From assembly GCA_949775045.1 (NCBI GenBank), contig OX459104.1:17738431-17802430 (forward strand): a stretch of DNA of 64,000 nucleotides, written 5' to 3'. Numbering within the stretch: position 1 is the first letter of the stretch; every line of letters begins with the position of its first letter. The translations under genes were made by a program, and so were the position numbers. Under the pieces are notes generated by a model. That model saw only the letters and a program-made list of their open reading frames with translations, did no database searches and was not told the DNA's origin. Positions 1 through 12,348 of this stretch are shown piece after piece. The stretch is from Metridium senile. Lineage: Eukaryota > Cnidaria > Anthozoa > Actiniaria > Metridiidae.

Positions 1-3000
1 ATATTCGTAAGTTAATGGTCTGCAATTAAGTGTTGACTCTACCTCGGTTAAAACTGTAACTAACTCATCATGTGTTAGTCTAGCATTACCTAACACCTTC
101 CTTAAACTCTGTTTTACATTACCAACCATTCTTTCGAAGAACCCTCCCCACCACGGGGCCTTTGCTAAATTGAACCTCCATACTATCTTGTAATTGTTAA
201 GATAAGTCCTTACCTCTGGATGTTCAAACAGACTATTTAACGTCCTGTTAGCTGCTTGAAATGTCTTTGCGTTGTCTGATACTATTAATGTAGGCATACC
301 TCGTCTAGCACTGAACTTCCTCAAACATCTCATGAAGGTTGGTGCTTCTAAATTTTCCACTAACTCTAAATGTACTGCTCTAGTCACGCAACATGTAAAC
401 AATGCAATGTAAACCTTGTCCATTTCTGAACTTTGCGATCCCTTAACATATAATGGACCTGCAAAATCCACACCTACCTTAGAGAATGGAGGCGACTCTT
501 TAACTCTAAACTCTGGCAGTGCCGCTTCCGTTGGTGTTCCATAAGGTTTCCCTATCAACTTCTTACATGTCACGCAACCACCTATAATATTCTTGACTAT
601 TTGTCTACCTCTTGGTACCCAGAACTTTGCTCTTAACTCCGCTAACGTTGCTCTAAGTCCACTATGCAATACTCTATTGTGACACTGTTCTATGATTAAT
701 CTTGTTAGTCTATGCTCCTTAGGAAGTATAATTGGTGCTCTAGCCTCTACACTCAAGTCTGAATGTTCTAATCTGCCTCGGCATACTATTATCTTGTTAC
801 TATCATCTAGTCTCAACTCACTAGCTAATTGCTTATAATTGCCTTGTTGCTTTAATTCTACTTGCGCTGCTACTATCCAGCGTTGCTCTGCCTCGCTGAT
901 TTCCTGGGCTTCTAACTTTCCATTCACTCGCTCCCCCCGTTTTTCTCTAGACACTCGGAGGTTGTTTACAAATCTTGACACCCAAGCTGTCACTCTCACT
1001 AACCTATTATAGTCACTATACTTGCTTACGTCTATGACTTTGTTCAAACTAGGCGATTCCCTTACCTCGTTTACTGCTAAGAGAGTGGCTGATTTCTTCT
1101 CTTCTTCTTTACACTCTTGGGTTTCACTCACCTCTTCGAGTTTAGATGGCCACTCACTGTCAGGTAACTTCAACCATGATGGGCCTTCCCACCACAGTTT
1201 ATTCTTCTTTAGGGCATCTGCTGATGTGCCCCTTGAACCGATATCTGCTGGGTTATACTCACCTGGACAATGTCTCCAGTACTTCATCTCTGTTTTACCT
1301 AGTATGCTATTAACTCTATGACGAACGAACTGCTTCCATTCGCCTCTATTCTGTATCCAACATAAAGCTGTCTTACTGTCTAACCAATACGTTACTCCCT
1401 TTATGTCTAATTGTGCACTCAATGCATTCTTCACTGTCTCAACTAGCTGTGTTAAGATAACTGCTGACATAAGCTCTAACCTCGGTATGGTAAGCTGTTT
1501 CAAAGGCGCTACTCTGGTCTTACTTGCTAGCAACTTAACATGACGTGAACCATCGTCAAGTACATATACTAAATATACCACTGCGCAGTAAGCCTTTGTA
1601 CTCGCGTCCCCAAACCCGTGTAAATAACACTCAGTCACGCGATCCTCTGGATGATCATACACACACCTGTCAATCACTATCTCTTTTGTCTCACATAACT
1701 CCTCAACCCACTTGTTCCATCTTACCTTATACTCGTCGTTGATTGGTTCGTCCCAACCTACCTTATCAGTACAAAGCTCTTGAAACATAATTTTCATACT
1801 TACTGACATTGGGCTGAAGATTCCCAAAGGGTCAAATAATCCAGATATTACACTCAAGACACTGCGTTTTGTTAACTCTCCTTGCTTTGCCCTTTCTGCT
1901 GTGCGCTCAAAGTTAAAATGGATCGAATCTCTCTCACAATCCCACGATAGGCCTAGTATTTTGTCTCTCTTTGGACCACTCTGTTGTGTTGACAACACTG
2001 TTTTTGCATACGACTCGTCTCCATTGTCTTCTTTTCCTTTCTCTACGCATTCAATTTTCTCTCTCAGCTCACGACTGTTTGTTAGCCATTTTCTCAATCT
2101 AAACCCTGCTTCCGACATTCTACTCACAGACTTCTCAAACAACTCAAATGCTTTACTTACCGTGTGTTCTCCGGTCACCAAATCGTCTACGTAGAAGCTC
2201 TTTGCTAACTTACTTGTAAATCTCGGATCACTCTCACTGTATCTAGCTAAGTGATGTCTAATTGTTGCGTTTAAAAGGAACGGTGATGCATTTAAACCAA
2301 ACACTACCCTAGTAAAACGGTATGTTTCTATCTTGAAATCTTCCTTGTTAACATCCTCTACCCAATAGAACCTTACAACGTCTCTATCTGCGTCATCAAT
2401 GTCAACATTTAAAAATGCCTTTTCTATGTCTCCTGCTAAGGCTACTCTATTCTCTCTAAATCTTAATAATATATCTAGGAGCAATGGATTCAACGACGGA
2501 CCGGTGTGTAAACAATCATTCAATGACACGCCATGCTTACCGTCCTTCGATGAACCATTGTAAACTATACGTACCTTGGTGGTTAAGGCGTCCTCCCGTA
2601 CGACAGCATGATGGGGCAAGTAATGAACCTTACGTGCTAAGTCGACTGCGGGCACTTTCTCTACAATACCTGCGGCCAACTGCTCTCTCATTATTCTATC
2701 GTACTCTTTTAGTAAGGCGGGCGTCTTTTGCAGTTTTTTGACTTGGTTGCGTAAACAAGCAAGTCCTGCATGTTGATTAGTAGGCAACCGTCTGTGACCT
2801 GTTTTCCATGGTAATTTCACAGAATAACGCTTACCTGTGAACTCGATATTATCTGAAAACTCTTCATGTACTTCATTTACTGGCCTAATACCTAGGCTAT
2901 CTAAGTCCCACAGTCTATCTAACTGACTGTCTATGCTATTTCTTTCTTGCATTACTACAGTGTTGACAGTCACTATGTTTGCACTATCTGATCTCTCACA

Positions 3001-4878
3001 CTCTATTGCTAATGGGCCTGACAATACCCAGCCTAACTCTGTCTCTATGGCAACTGGCTCGTCCTGTTTTCCTCTAACTGCGCTACCTTTCTGAAACTGC
3101 CACAAATAATCTGCTCCTACTAAAACATCTATTTCTAATTTGTCTTGGCTACGATTAACATCAGAAAACCATAGCCCTCTAAGGTGCAAATACCTAGTTC
3201 TTGCTATCTCTACGTGATTGTTTGGGATGTGCGCTATCTCTGGTACTACAAATGCTTCTATTCTAACACTGTTCTTCCCTTTAACTGGACTAACTGTTAA
3301 CTCTACAACATTTCTTAGTTCACTCTTCTTACCACTCTCCCCAAACGCGTTGATGCTTAACCACTCGCGCCTTACTACTGGAAGTCTAGCTTCGCGTGCT
3401 GCTGATGAAGTGATAAAAGAGCGATGACTGCCTCCGTCAAAGAGCACTCTCGCGCGAACGCTCAAATCACTCTCCCCCTCACTCCTAAGAATCCCTTGCG
3501 CAGTTTGCAATGCAACTTTAGTACTGGCGTGTACGTAATAATTTCCTGACTCGATATTAGGTGCGCTTTTACCCTGGTTATTATTATTAACTACTATGTT
3601 ATTACTTGATATTTCCGATAAATGCGTGGTTTGATTACCTAATTGCGGGGTTTTCCCTGAGGCCTGACCCTCACAAATACTGACGTGGTGATTCCCCCCA
3701 CACCCCTTACAACTTAGGTTAGATCTACATTCTACCACTCTATGGTTCCTTTTTAAACATTTAAAGCATCTGTTATACTTAACTAACAGTTCCCTTCTTT
3801 CTTTCGCTGTATTCATGTTGGCACAGTCCTCTTCTTCGTGGTGTCCCCAACAGTACACACATTTCTTCGTAAATGGCTTGTTTGATGACAGCAGGGCACT
3901 CGCTGATGCACGTGGCTGTCCGTACTGTCGCTTGTTTTCCGGTTTTATCTGTTTCATGGCATCGTGGTCTTCCCTCAGTTCAATCTCGTTCTTGAGTTGG
4001 TGTATTAGGTCTTTCATCTTCCACAGGCGGAATTTCTGTCCTCTCGTAATGGTCAGTCGCAGCTGTGAAGGAAGCTTTTCTAGTAGTCGCGGTACTACTA
4101 TACAAGAATAAGTGTTCTCATTCACTTCCAGCGCTTGTAAGCCACGGTAATGTGACTCACAAGCCTGAAAAAACCTTCTTAATCTTGTGGAATCAGCGTC
4201 GTTGTACACTGGCTCAATTTCCATCAAATCCTTGATGTGGCTTTGTTGTATCGCCTCGTCTCGACCATATCGTTCAAGTAACGTCTTTACTGCTGCGTCG
4301 TAGTTGGCCGAGGTGAGCGCGAAACCTGCCACTGTTGCCTTCGCAGGTCCGTCCAATAATCCCTTTAAATATTTAAACTTATCTACGTTTGCGAGGGCCT
4401 CATTTTTGTGGATAGTACTTTCGTAACTATCCCAGAACTCTTGCCATTCTTGCAGTTTGCCATTGAACCGCAACATCTGCAGTTTCGGTAATCTTGCGGT
4501 GATTTGTTTTTGGGTTGTGGATTCTGTGCTTGTCGTTGAGGTGTTTAGCGGTGTTTCTTGATTTGTTTTCAGCTCCTTTTCCAGTTTAAGTGTTACGGCA
4601 AGAAGATCGCTGCGCAGCTTCTCTCCCTCCGTTATCACCCTCTCGATGTCGTCCTCAGTGGTCTCCTCGATTGCGACGAGGAGATCGACTACTTCATCAT
4701 CAAGCTCTTGTAGCTTCTTTCCCTTTTGTTGAAGAGCGGTGATCTGTTGTCGTGCCCACAACTCCTCTAGTTCTTCACCGTCTTCGTTTAGTTTCTCGTT
4801 AGTCTTGTTGATCAGCTTACAGGCAGCTCCGCGGTGAGCTGACCGTACTTTCTTTCTCTTTGCGATTTCGTCCGCCAT
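1..4878 (-). CDS. BEL/Pao LTR retrotransposon gag-pol polyprotein (3' end beyond window)
   Basis: The minus strand is open from an ATG at 4878 to the window edge, at least 1626 codons with no in-frame stop seen. Landmarks all lie in this one frame. A coiled, charged Gag N-terminus is followed by a DUF1759-like Gag region (about residues 130-260). A CX2CX4HX4C zinc knuckle begins at residue 371, with a second just after it. An aspartic protease motif DGGSHRSF lies near 480. Reverse transcriptase carries YVDD at 895-898. An H2C2 integrase zinc-binding region lies near 1400-1440. The integrase core has Asp1471, Asp1535 (SDNAK) and Glu1582 (PWWGGFFERM), a BEL/Pao signature. The element makes its own cDNA and inserts it into the genome. 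Lack of stops suggests a young or recently active copy. The integrase C-terminus and the other LTR are outside the window. Family assignment is firm; activity is inference. Confidence 0.93.
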   Translation of the reverse strand, partial: MADEIAKRKKVRSAHRGAACKLINKTNEKLNEDGEELEELWARQQITALQQKGKKLQELDDEVVDLLVAIEETTEDDIERVITEGEKLRSDLLAVTLKLEKELKTNQETPLNTSTTSTESTTQKQITARLPKLQMLRFNGKLQEWQEFWDSYESTIHKNEALANVDKFKYLKGLLDGPAKATVAGFALTSANYDAAVKTLLERYGRDEAIQQSHIKDLMEIEPVYNDADSTRLRRFFQACESHYRGLQALEVNENTYSCIVVPRLLEKLPSQLRLTITRGQKFRLWKMKDLIHQLKNEIELREDHDAMKQIKPENKRQYGQPRASASALLSSNKPFTKKCVYCWGHHEEEDCANMNTAKERRELLVKYNRCFKCLKRNHRVVECRSNLSCKGCGGNHHVSICEGQASGKTPQLGNQTTHLSEISSNNIVVNNNNQGKSAPNIESGNYYVHASTKVALQTAQGILRSEGESDLSVRARVLFDGGSHRSFITSSAAREARLPVVRREWLSINAFGESGKKSELRNVVELTVSPVKGKNSVRIEAFVVPEIAHIPNNHVEIARTRYLHLRGLWFSDVNRSQDKLEIDVLVGADYLWQFQKGSAVRGKQDEPVAIETELGWVLSGPLAIECERSDSANIVTVNTVVMQERNSIDSQLDRLWDLDSLGIRPVNEVHEEFSDNIEFTGKRYSVKLPWKTGHRRLPTNQHAGLACLRNQVKKLQKTPALLKEYDRIMREQLAAGIVEKVPAVDLARKVHYLPHHAVVREDALTTKVRIVYNGSSKDGKHGVSLNDCLHTGPSLNPLLLDILLRFRENRVALAGDIEKAFLNVDIDDADRDVVRFYWVEDVNKEDFKIETYRFTRVVFGLNASPFLLNATIRHHLARYSESDPRFTSKLAKSFYVDDLVTGEHTVSKAFELFEKSVSRMSEAGFRLRKWLTNSRELREKIECVEKGKEDNGDESYAKTVLSTQQSGPKRDKILGLSWDCERDSIHFNFERTAERAKQGELTKRSVLSVISGLFDPLGIFSPMSVSMKIMFQELCTDKVGWDEPINDEYKVRWNKWVEELCETKEIVIDRCVYDHPEDRVTECYLHGFGDASTKAYCAVVYLVYVLDDGSRHVKLLASKTRVAPLKQLTIPRLELMSAVILTQLVETVKNALSAQLDIKGVTYWLDSKTALCWIQNRGEWKQFVRHRVNSILGKTEMKYWRHCPGEYNPADIGSRGTSADALKKNKLWWEGPSWLKLPDSEWPSKLEEVSETQECKEEEKKSATLLAVNEVRESPSLNKVIDVSKYSDYNRLVRVTAWVSRFVNNLRVSREKRGERVNGKLEAQEISEAEQRWIVAAQVELKQQGNYKQLASELRLDDSNKIIVCRGRLEHSDLSVEARAPIILPKEHRLTRLIIEQCHNRVLHSGLRATLAELRAKFWVPRGRQIVKNIIGGCVTCKKLIGKPYGTPTEAALPEFRVKESPPFSKVGVDFAGPLYVKGSQSSEMDKVYIALFTCCVTRAVHLELVENLEAPTFMRCLRKFSARRGMPTLIVSDNAKTFQAANRTLNSLFEHPEVRTYLNNYKIVWRFNLAKAPWWGGFFERMVGNVKQSLRKVLGNARLTHDELVTVLTEVESTLNCRPLTYEY

Positions 4879-4905
4879 CTTCGAGATTTTTCTTCTTCTC
4901 GGCTG

Positions 4906-4923
4906 ATCCGGCTCGAAGGACCA
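4906..4923 (-). other. Candidate tRNA primer binding site of the BEL/Pao element
   Basis: Read on the minus strand, this 18-mer starts TGG and would match the 3' CCA end of a tRNA. It lies 28 bases upstream of the gag ATG and next to the presumed LTR, where a minus-strand primer site is expected. The tRNA species was not identified. Confidence 0.55.
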
Positions 4924-5300
4924 AGTTTCGTAGAGCTATCCACGAACGTGTCTATCCAAGTAGACCACTACAACTTCGTTTTGCGTCAAACCTTTTATTC
5001 CCTTGTCACTGGTACATTTGCGTTTCTTACAATTCGCAATCCAACTTTTTACTGCCTATACATCGATTTTCTACCTATATTTATATCAAAACTCTAACAG
5101 GAACAACATACCTAAGTTTACAGTCATTCATACCTAGGTTTACAATCATTTCTCTTACGTACGAGAAGTTTATTCACTATTCATTATGTATCCTGTTTTT
5201 ACATGCTTGTCGTGTGACTAATAGTTGTATATTCTCCGATATACGTGCTAATCCCTTAAATTGTTATCTCTAATCTTGTTATTGAATGTCCCACCCGACA
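4924..5300 (-). repeat. Probable 5' LTR of the BEL/Pao element
   Basis: The stretch between the primer site and a minus-strand TGTCGGGTGG start at 5300 has the size and place of a BEL LTR. The start resembles BEL LTR ends. The 3' boundary beside the primer site does not show a clean CA, and the partner LTR lies outside the window, so the limits are provisional. No target duplication could be confirmed. Confidence 0.45.
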
Positions 5301-6210
5301 TATGACGAATGACACTATCAATACCGGTATAACGTGACTAATACTTCTAAGTTATGTTATATGTTATGCTAAATCTTTGGTTTCAAAGGCTAAATAAATG
5401 CTAAATAATCGACTAAATTAATACTGTAAAAATGCCTAATTTTACTCCTCGACATATACAGCCATTTCAAAAAACGTTGAATAATGAATAGTGCACTACA
5501 AGACCAAAAGGCATTCAATAGGTCTCATTAGTTTATATTAGGTATATTAGGTTATGGGCATATAACACAGACACATACAATCAAAATATTGTATGAATAA
5601 ATTGATAACAAGAGACGAAATACCGACATGCTTTGCAGACTTTAGAGTGTGAACTGTGGCTTTGATTGTTATGGTCATATAACACAAACACGTACAATCA
5701 AAATATTCTATGAATAAATCGATAACAAGAGACGAAATACCGACATGCTTTGCAGACTTTAGAGTGTGAACTGTGGCTTTGTCTGCGACAACGATTTTTG
5801 AAATAGATGTATATACACCCTTCATGGTCCGAGGTTTAGGGTTATAGGGTTACGAGAGAATGTATGTTATAAATATCAGTCCCCGGGGGCTTTTCTGTGA
5901 GCTCACACTCACTACCACTACATTCAATATTTACTACGCACCACTCTGCTCAAATGTTGATTTGTACTGTTGTAAAAATATTCACACATTTCAAGCCAAG
6001 CACGATAAAATGCTACCGCGAAACAATACACTAGTGTAACTGCCACAGTTTTGTTTGTAGTAGAATCAATTAGCAAGAAATAGAGTTGCTAGAGAGAAAA
6101 CACGAAAACCATGAGTAAACTGAACAAAATTGGTTACTAACTAACACATTTGAATTTACTCAAAATCGAGAATATTCCTGTGCAAATGCGTCTTTTGTCA
6201 AATTGTACAG
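5301..6210. repeat. Spacer with duplicated arm of a foldback repeat (about 5540-5825)
   Basis: Two tandem copies (period about 120 bp) of the arm also found at 12349-12641 and 56615-56960 lie at about 5540-5825. They include the segments running from the phrase accgacatgctttgcagac to an ending like gaaatagatgtatatacacc. The short reading frame over them is not a gene. The remainder is AT-rich with nothing recognised. Confidence 0.6.
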
Positions 6211-6661
6211 TACAGTAAAAACCCGCATATAAGAACCAGTGGATTAAGAACCACTAGGCTAAAATTTGCTTTTTAAGCACCTGTTAGAAAAGAACCACTT
6301 CAGCCTATAAAATTAGACTGGTTCTTATATGAAAGGTTTCAAGCTTTATTTGGTCATTTGAAAAAATATAAGTTGAGTCTAAATATGACTAAATTCAAAA
6401 TCAATGCAAGAAAAATGTTTTACAAATGTATTATCAGTTAGTTCTCAATGAGAATACATTCATCATTCAGATGAAGTTCTATATAACAATGTATATAACA
6501 TAAAAAAACACTATATAAGGGAAATTGTTTTTGCTTTGTAAATAAGAACCAGTTAAGAACCACCTTAAGTAGCCTAATTTATCACTAAATACCAATTATA
6601 TAAGAACCACTTTAGCCTAACCTCGAAAAATAGTGGTTCTTATATGCGGGTTTTTACTGTA
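6211..6661. mobile_element. MITE with mariner-like terminal inverted repeats
   Basis: The left end tacagtaaaaacccgcatat and the right end, its reverse complement, frame a 450-bp non-coding AT-rich body. Further inside, both arms repeat aagaaccact motifs. TA at each outer edge fits a Tc1/mariner-type target duplication. No transposase is present, so mobilisation in trans is inferred. A diverged partial copy is in the cyclase gene at 59211-59330. Confidence 0.75.
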
Positions 6662-7557
6662 TCATTAAACTGGTGTCTTCAAAACGATGTCCTACTTAAC
6701 GTGGTTAATATCAGATCTAGATCTTTGCAGCAATGCTTCGTCATGTTTGATTATTATTCACGCAAGACATATACCGCTCATTAGCAATGACACGCGAACA
6801 TGATTTGTTTACATGCTGTCATGGTAACGACGCTCTGTAGCGTGGCGGGACTATTGAGCCATGTGTACAAACATGTACAACGAATAACACCAAAAAAAGT
6901 GAATGGAATAGTTTGGTTTAGTTTAAGTATTTGTCACACTAATGCAATTACAAAAATAAGACTAATACAAAATATTTAGATGTAAAGGGAGAAAGAAACA
7001 GATTGACTTACGTCCCAATTAAATATCGAACTCCTACTAAATATATATATATATTCTTTGTCTAAAAGCACATGTTTTTTAGGCTATAATTTTTTGAAAA
7101 AAATGTTTATCTGCTGTTTTAGTCATTTGTGTTTGTTTAAATCTTAACGATTCATTTGCGTCTTGGAATGACCTGGCTATCGCTTTGGATAACCCTTTTG
7201 AAGAACAGTGACTGCTTGACTAGCTAATTATTGCCTAAAGCGAGTATTTATATTATTTCAAACTGTTTATGAATAAAACCTTTTATGAAAAGCACAAAGA
7301 GTTCGGCAAAATTCATTAACAAAATGGCACACTCTTTAGTTGAAATGACAAAAGCTAAATGGATTGTTTTTCTTTTGTTAATTTGAGCTAGCGATAAACT
7401 TCATTTATGAACATTCAATTGATGTTTCTAAGGAAATAATTGTATTAAAAATGTACGATAACTAGCTGCTTAACTAGTGTGGACTGCATCAGTCGGTTTA
7501 TAAGGAAACAATTGGAGTAGAAATGTGCGATAACTAGCGGTTAAACTAGAGAGAGTG
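6662..7557. other. AT-rich spacer, nothing recognised
   Basis: No coding signature, RNA gene or clear repeat was seen here apart from short AT runs. Confidence 0.5.
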
Positions 7558-7850
7558 TTAGTTGCTCATAGTAAAAATGGTAACTTACACAACGTATAAA
7601 AGAGAGGGTTACTTACTGACGTTTAGGACATCAATCCTTCGTAGGAGTAAAAATGGTAACTTATACACCGTATAAAAGAGAGTGTTACTTACTGATGTTT
7701 TGGACGTTAATCCTTCGTCGGAGTAAAAATGGTATAAAAATGGTAACTTATACACCGTATAAAAGAGAGTGTTACTTACTGACGTTTAGGACATTAATTC
7801 TTCGTTTAAGTAAAAATGGTAAATTATACACCGTATAAAAGAGAGTGTAA
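7558..7850. repeat. 76-bp tandem array, copy 1 (hammerhead-like unit)
   Basis: About four units of the family described at 37488-38335, in the same orientation. On the minus strand each unit has a degenerate hammerhead-ribozyme-like core (CCGACGA or close variant, short hairpin, AAACGTC) flanked by TTACT/AGTAA pairing. One unit is shortened and the last is diverged. The small reading frames across it are not genes. Confidence 0.75.
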
Positions 7851-9976
7851 TTGATCTTCAAAAATGCTTTATTTTGACGAAAATGGTGTGCACAGAAAAA
7901 AATGTTTTTTTTAAATATTACTGTTCGACTTAGAAAAAAAATTGTTAACTGAATGCAAAGAAATTGTTTCGTCTTGTACAGATAACAATAATCAGATTTT
8001 TGATAACGAAACTGCTTGGCGAAAACAATGTCTAAACCAGCATGGAACCGCCGTTTCCATGGAAAATAAAATATCTCAAAATCATTCAAATGAAAACAGG
8101 AAAACGAACAATATTTTGGTCTGAGAGACTCTAAATTGCTTTTCAAATCGAGAATAGCATTGATAGAAAATTAATTGTTAGTATACGATTTATTTCTAAT
8201 TCCCAGAGGACTTTTACTGTTTACAAAAATGCAGTTAGTAAATAGAAAACTACAACGCGTCGAATAAGCTATGAAATCATAAACTTGGAAAGAAGATTTA
8301 CATTTAAAAACGTAGTTTAGCTTGTGAAATATAGTTCATTGAATTCAATGTCCTTAGAGATTTAAGAATTCAAATTTCACTAAAACGTTTTTAAGCCTTG
8401 TAATGAATAGTAATTAAAAGTATGTTTAGAGCACTTGTAGTTTCTCAATGCAGAACTAATAAAGCTCTTGAATTCAAACACATTTAAGTATCTAGCGCCG
8501 GCTTTGAAAGAATCTCAATAAGAAGAATTAAGTGTGTTTTTGGGCACGAAAATTTAACATTTGTTCCAACGCTTTAAAGAATAATACCAATTAAATTAGT
8601 ATACTTCGCTCGTTTGATAGTGTCTGTTTTGAAAAGGAGTCACTCTAAAAGCGTTCTCGATAACAGAGGAAGGTGGAAGACACCAAAAAGCGTCACAATG
8701 ACAATGAAAGTATGATTGATAGTGAGTTTAAGAAGCAAAGAGTTGACAAAATGACAGTGATAGCAAATGCAGTTACTATGAGATGCAGGCAACGATATTA
8801 TAAACAAATGTTTGCATGCTAGTGTACATTTTAGTTGCGTTTTGTAGAATAGAGTTAGTTGTGTACGAAGCGAGTTATTTTGAAACGAGAAAGACATGCA
8901 GTAATAAGAATAAGAATAATAATTATATACGAATATGTGCCAATATATATATCTACAATATAATAATAGTTTTGTTATATATATATAGTTGTTCAAAGAT
9001 TTAAGTAACTCTTGCAAAAGACGGCCAACTATCGCTCTACGAACAATTCTAAACATTGCTATAAAGGACAAAAAGTGGAAAACCAAAATGTCTTCACTAA
9101 TTAACTGAAGAAGTATCGAAAAAAAATCTTATTATTGTAGACTCTATGGAAACGAGTTGGTGTCCTAAAAGTACATGTCGCTATAACGATTGCTAACTGC
9201 ATTGAAAGTAAGCTAAAAGCTTATTCATTTTCTCGTTATTGCGGCTGATTCTGTCAGATTCTAGTATACAGTCCTGTGCTACAAGATTTAGCAATTTTGA
9301 GAATTATTCCCGATTTTGCATCTTCTATAATCAAAAGTACAATCTCGAGAGAGTCCGGTCTAACGATATTTGACAGTCGAGCACTCAAATCTTTGATTAA
9401 TAAACTAACAGAGTTGATAATAAATCAATAAAACCAAATATCACTTACTTAAAGTGTAGTAAAATCCTTGAAAGTATTTTCCATTTTTCCGTACGTTGAT
9501 TTAGGTAGGTTTGAAGTTGGAGCCCAAGCTATAAGAAGCAACGCGTTTCAGGAGTTATAGTCGGTCGGTAAGCGATAATTAGTTTTCGCGTTCTGTTTAG
9601 GAATATATTTGCATGCTAAATGAGGTGCAGCGATTGATTGTACGTCTTGTTAGAAGCTCGGCATGGGGGCTTTTGTGTATGTGAAATAATGTGAGAAATA
9701 TTCATATAGAGAATGTGGATGTTTTGGTTTTGGTTTTGGTGGTGGGGTATTAGATATCTAAAACAATCATCTCGCAAGTAAACCAATGACAGTTTTATAG
9801 TTTCTAAAATGTATTAATGCTTTAGTTTTTTTTGAATTTTTTTCTAGTTGATTTCTTTTTGTATGGCACTTATTTGTTTTGTAATTTATTTTTTTAGGGC
9901 CGTATTGAAGAGTATATCAATTAGTAAAGAGGTACCCTATGTCAATAAAGCTGATAGTATCGTATATATAGAGGAT
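7851..9976. other. AT-rich spacer without recognised genes
   Basis: This stretch holds AT-rich sequence with scattered (TA)n runs near 8945-8990. Short open frames on both strands show no domain, codon bias or homologous motif. No RNA gene was recognised. Confidence 0.5.
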
Positions 9977-10112
9977 ATTACATGGGCGCACGGAGATATG
10001 AATTTTATCTTCGAGTGTTGATAAGATATCCCACGAGTGAGCGCAGCGAATGAGTGGGATATCTTTTCAACACGAGAAGATAAAATTCATATCTCCAAGC
10101 GCACATGTAATG
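9977..10112. mobile_element. Foldback (near-perfect palindrome) element
   Basis: The left arm (cgcacggagatatgaatttt, then ataagatatcccac) is inverted on the right after a short loop (gagcgcagcgaatga). One arm resembles a fragment at about 48885-48915, so this is a dispersed family. No coding capacity. Confidence 0.7.
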
Positions 10113-10329
10113 TTCTGTTTATTATATAACAGATTGAAGAACATTTTTTTTTTTTTTTTGAAAGTTGATTGGTTGAGAGTGATATCACACATGTGCGATA
10201 TCAATGATATCTTCATGACTAGGATAGGCTTTTTATCTAGTTGATATCACTCGGTATACCACTATATGTTATGTAATAAGGAATTTTATTTTTACTTTTC
10301 GGTGGTGATAACGGCGAGAATGATATTGT

Positions 10330-10632
10330 CAATCATGATGATGGTGATGGTGATGGTGATGGTGATGATTATGATGATGATGATGATGATGATGGTAATG
10401 ATTGTGGTGATGATGATGATGATGGTAATGATTGTGGTGATGGCGGTGATGATGATGGTGTCGACAATATGGTGATGATATTCATATGATTTTGATGACC
10501 ATGATAAATAAATAAATGAGGATAATGATAATGATGATGGTAATGATGATGATGATGATGACGACGATGATGATGATGATGATGATGATGATGGTAATAA
10601 TGTTGATGATGCCAATGATGATGGTGATTGTA

Positions 10633-10674
<42 letters not shown>

Positions 10675-10683
10675 GTAACGACG
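10330..10683. repeat. (ATG)n microsatellite
   Basis: Long runs of ATG with GTG and AAT variants. Open frames reading poly-Met, poly-Ile or poly-Ser on either strand are artefacts of the repeat. Confidence 0.95.
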
Positions 10684-12348
10684 ATTTGGTTCACGTCACA
10701 GAATCGAGAAATACTCCCGACCATCCAACCAAAAAAAAAACATAAAAAATACTCTATTACATATGCAATTTCATTTTAATAACAATTCTCATTAAAAATT
10801 GATTTTCGCACTGGTTTGTGAATCTCAAGTGAGCCTGTAAATGAAAAACAAGAGCTTCGCACAGCGCGATAAAGAACTAGAAATGAATAATTTACAAGGA
10901 CAGCGGTAAGATGACACAGGGGGAGGGGGAGGGGAGGATTATAATGTGACAAGAAACAAGGCAACACCGGACAGGGGTTATATGACACAGGGGGAGACAC
11001 TGACAACAGCTATATGACACAGGGGGAGGGAGAGGGGAGGATAATAATGTCATAAGAAACGTAACAAGTCAACAATTTTGTTTGTTAGTTTAGTTATTTA
11101 TTTATTTGTCTGTCTGTCTGTCTGTTTGTTTGTTTCTTTCTTCTTCTCTTCCTTTAGCATTTCCGTGCCATGAGTATTCTCAAAACCAATACATCAAGCA
11201 CAATATAAAAGCCAGTTATAATAATCACCATAATTGTCTATATTGAACTTTCCAAGATCATTAAAAGCAATAAACCATGTTAAATTAAAATTCTTGGCAC
11301 TTCATCACAATGTGATAATGAAAAAGCAGTGACGTTGCCAGGGTAACTGGTTAGTTAGAGCCATACGAATAAAAGAGTAGTCACAGAGACTCCGCTAACA
11401 ATGGAAAGTGATATCTTGATAGTTAAATACACTGATAAAGTTATTTTGATAATATAAGACAGAACACTTATTTCACGACGTTTCGATGTCGCTGACATCA
11501 TTTTCAAGTGAGGTTTATTCGATAAATTTGAATATTACATTGATAAAGTTATTGTTTTTAGTATTATTTTGAATATTTTTTTTTAAAAAAGCTATAAACA
11601 TTTATAATGACAACTTTTGAATCAATTAAAGCAAATCAATCCATTTTGTGTGTGTAGCTTTTACAAGTCGTATATTGATATATTGTAGTCGTTTTTTATC
11701 AGGAAGGGATTTTATATTTTGATTAATTATATATATATACACCTATTTCAAAAAACATTGTCGTGGCTTAAACAACAAGCATCAAGCCAAGACCGAAATG
11801 CATGCTAGTTTTGTGCTGCTAATGTATGCATGGAAATCAGACTTGTTTGCTAAAGAATTGCCCTATTTCATTATTACGTCACGATGTGTTTTAGTGGGCG
11901 ATAGAATCGCCGAAAACAATGGTAATTTCAACTAAATCTTCTTTCTCTTTGAACATTGAGCTTCAAATTATCTAATTTTTATGTATGTTATGTGTCTATG
12001 TTTATACTTTCATATTTATGGCATTTTGTTATAATTTCTTTCCTATCCGTCTTGTAAATGCAATTTTATCGTGTCAGTCTTGTATTGTTGTTATGAATCT
12101 GAATCTGTCCTCCGCTGGTACCTTGATCCTGCATTTGCTCTAGCGTAAAGTGGAGATTTACACTCCAACAAGTCCCACGTTATTGCTTGTTTTCGACAGT
12201 TGACATTTCAATTTTTAACTGTATAATGAGTAACAGTGAATATGGAATAAGAATTATGAGATTTATGTTAACAAAAGTATCAATCATTGGAGCAAACTGT
12301 TGTTGTATCATGTCATTTCTTTTAATGTTAATGTCAGTGTATGTGTAT
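10684..12348. other. Spacer with short G-rich duplication and one hammerhead-like relic
   Basis: A segment around tatgacacagggggaggg is repeated between 10911 and 11045. A hammerhead-like sequence at 11473-11511 is listed separately. The rest shows no coding or RNA gene signature. Confidence 0.5.
11473..11511 (-). ncRNA. Hammerhead-like motif, degenerate core
   Basis: On the minus strand, stem I TCAC/GTGA encloses a TTGAAAA-type segment, a 6-bp hairpin (GATGTC/GACATC), GAAAC and GTC. The right half of the hammerhead core is intact, but CUGANGA is altered, so activity is doubtful. The same variant occurs at 40671-40708, which suggests a repeat family. Confidence 0.4.

Noticed and set aside
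8640..9086. 148-residue minus-strand frame
   Set aside because: AT-rich composition with Tyr/Ser/Phe runs, overlaps another frame on the plus strand, and no recognisable fold or family.
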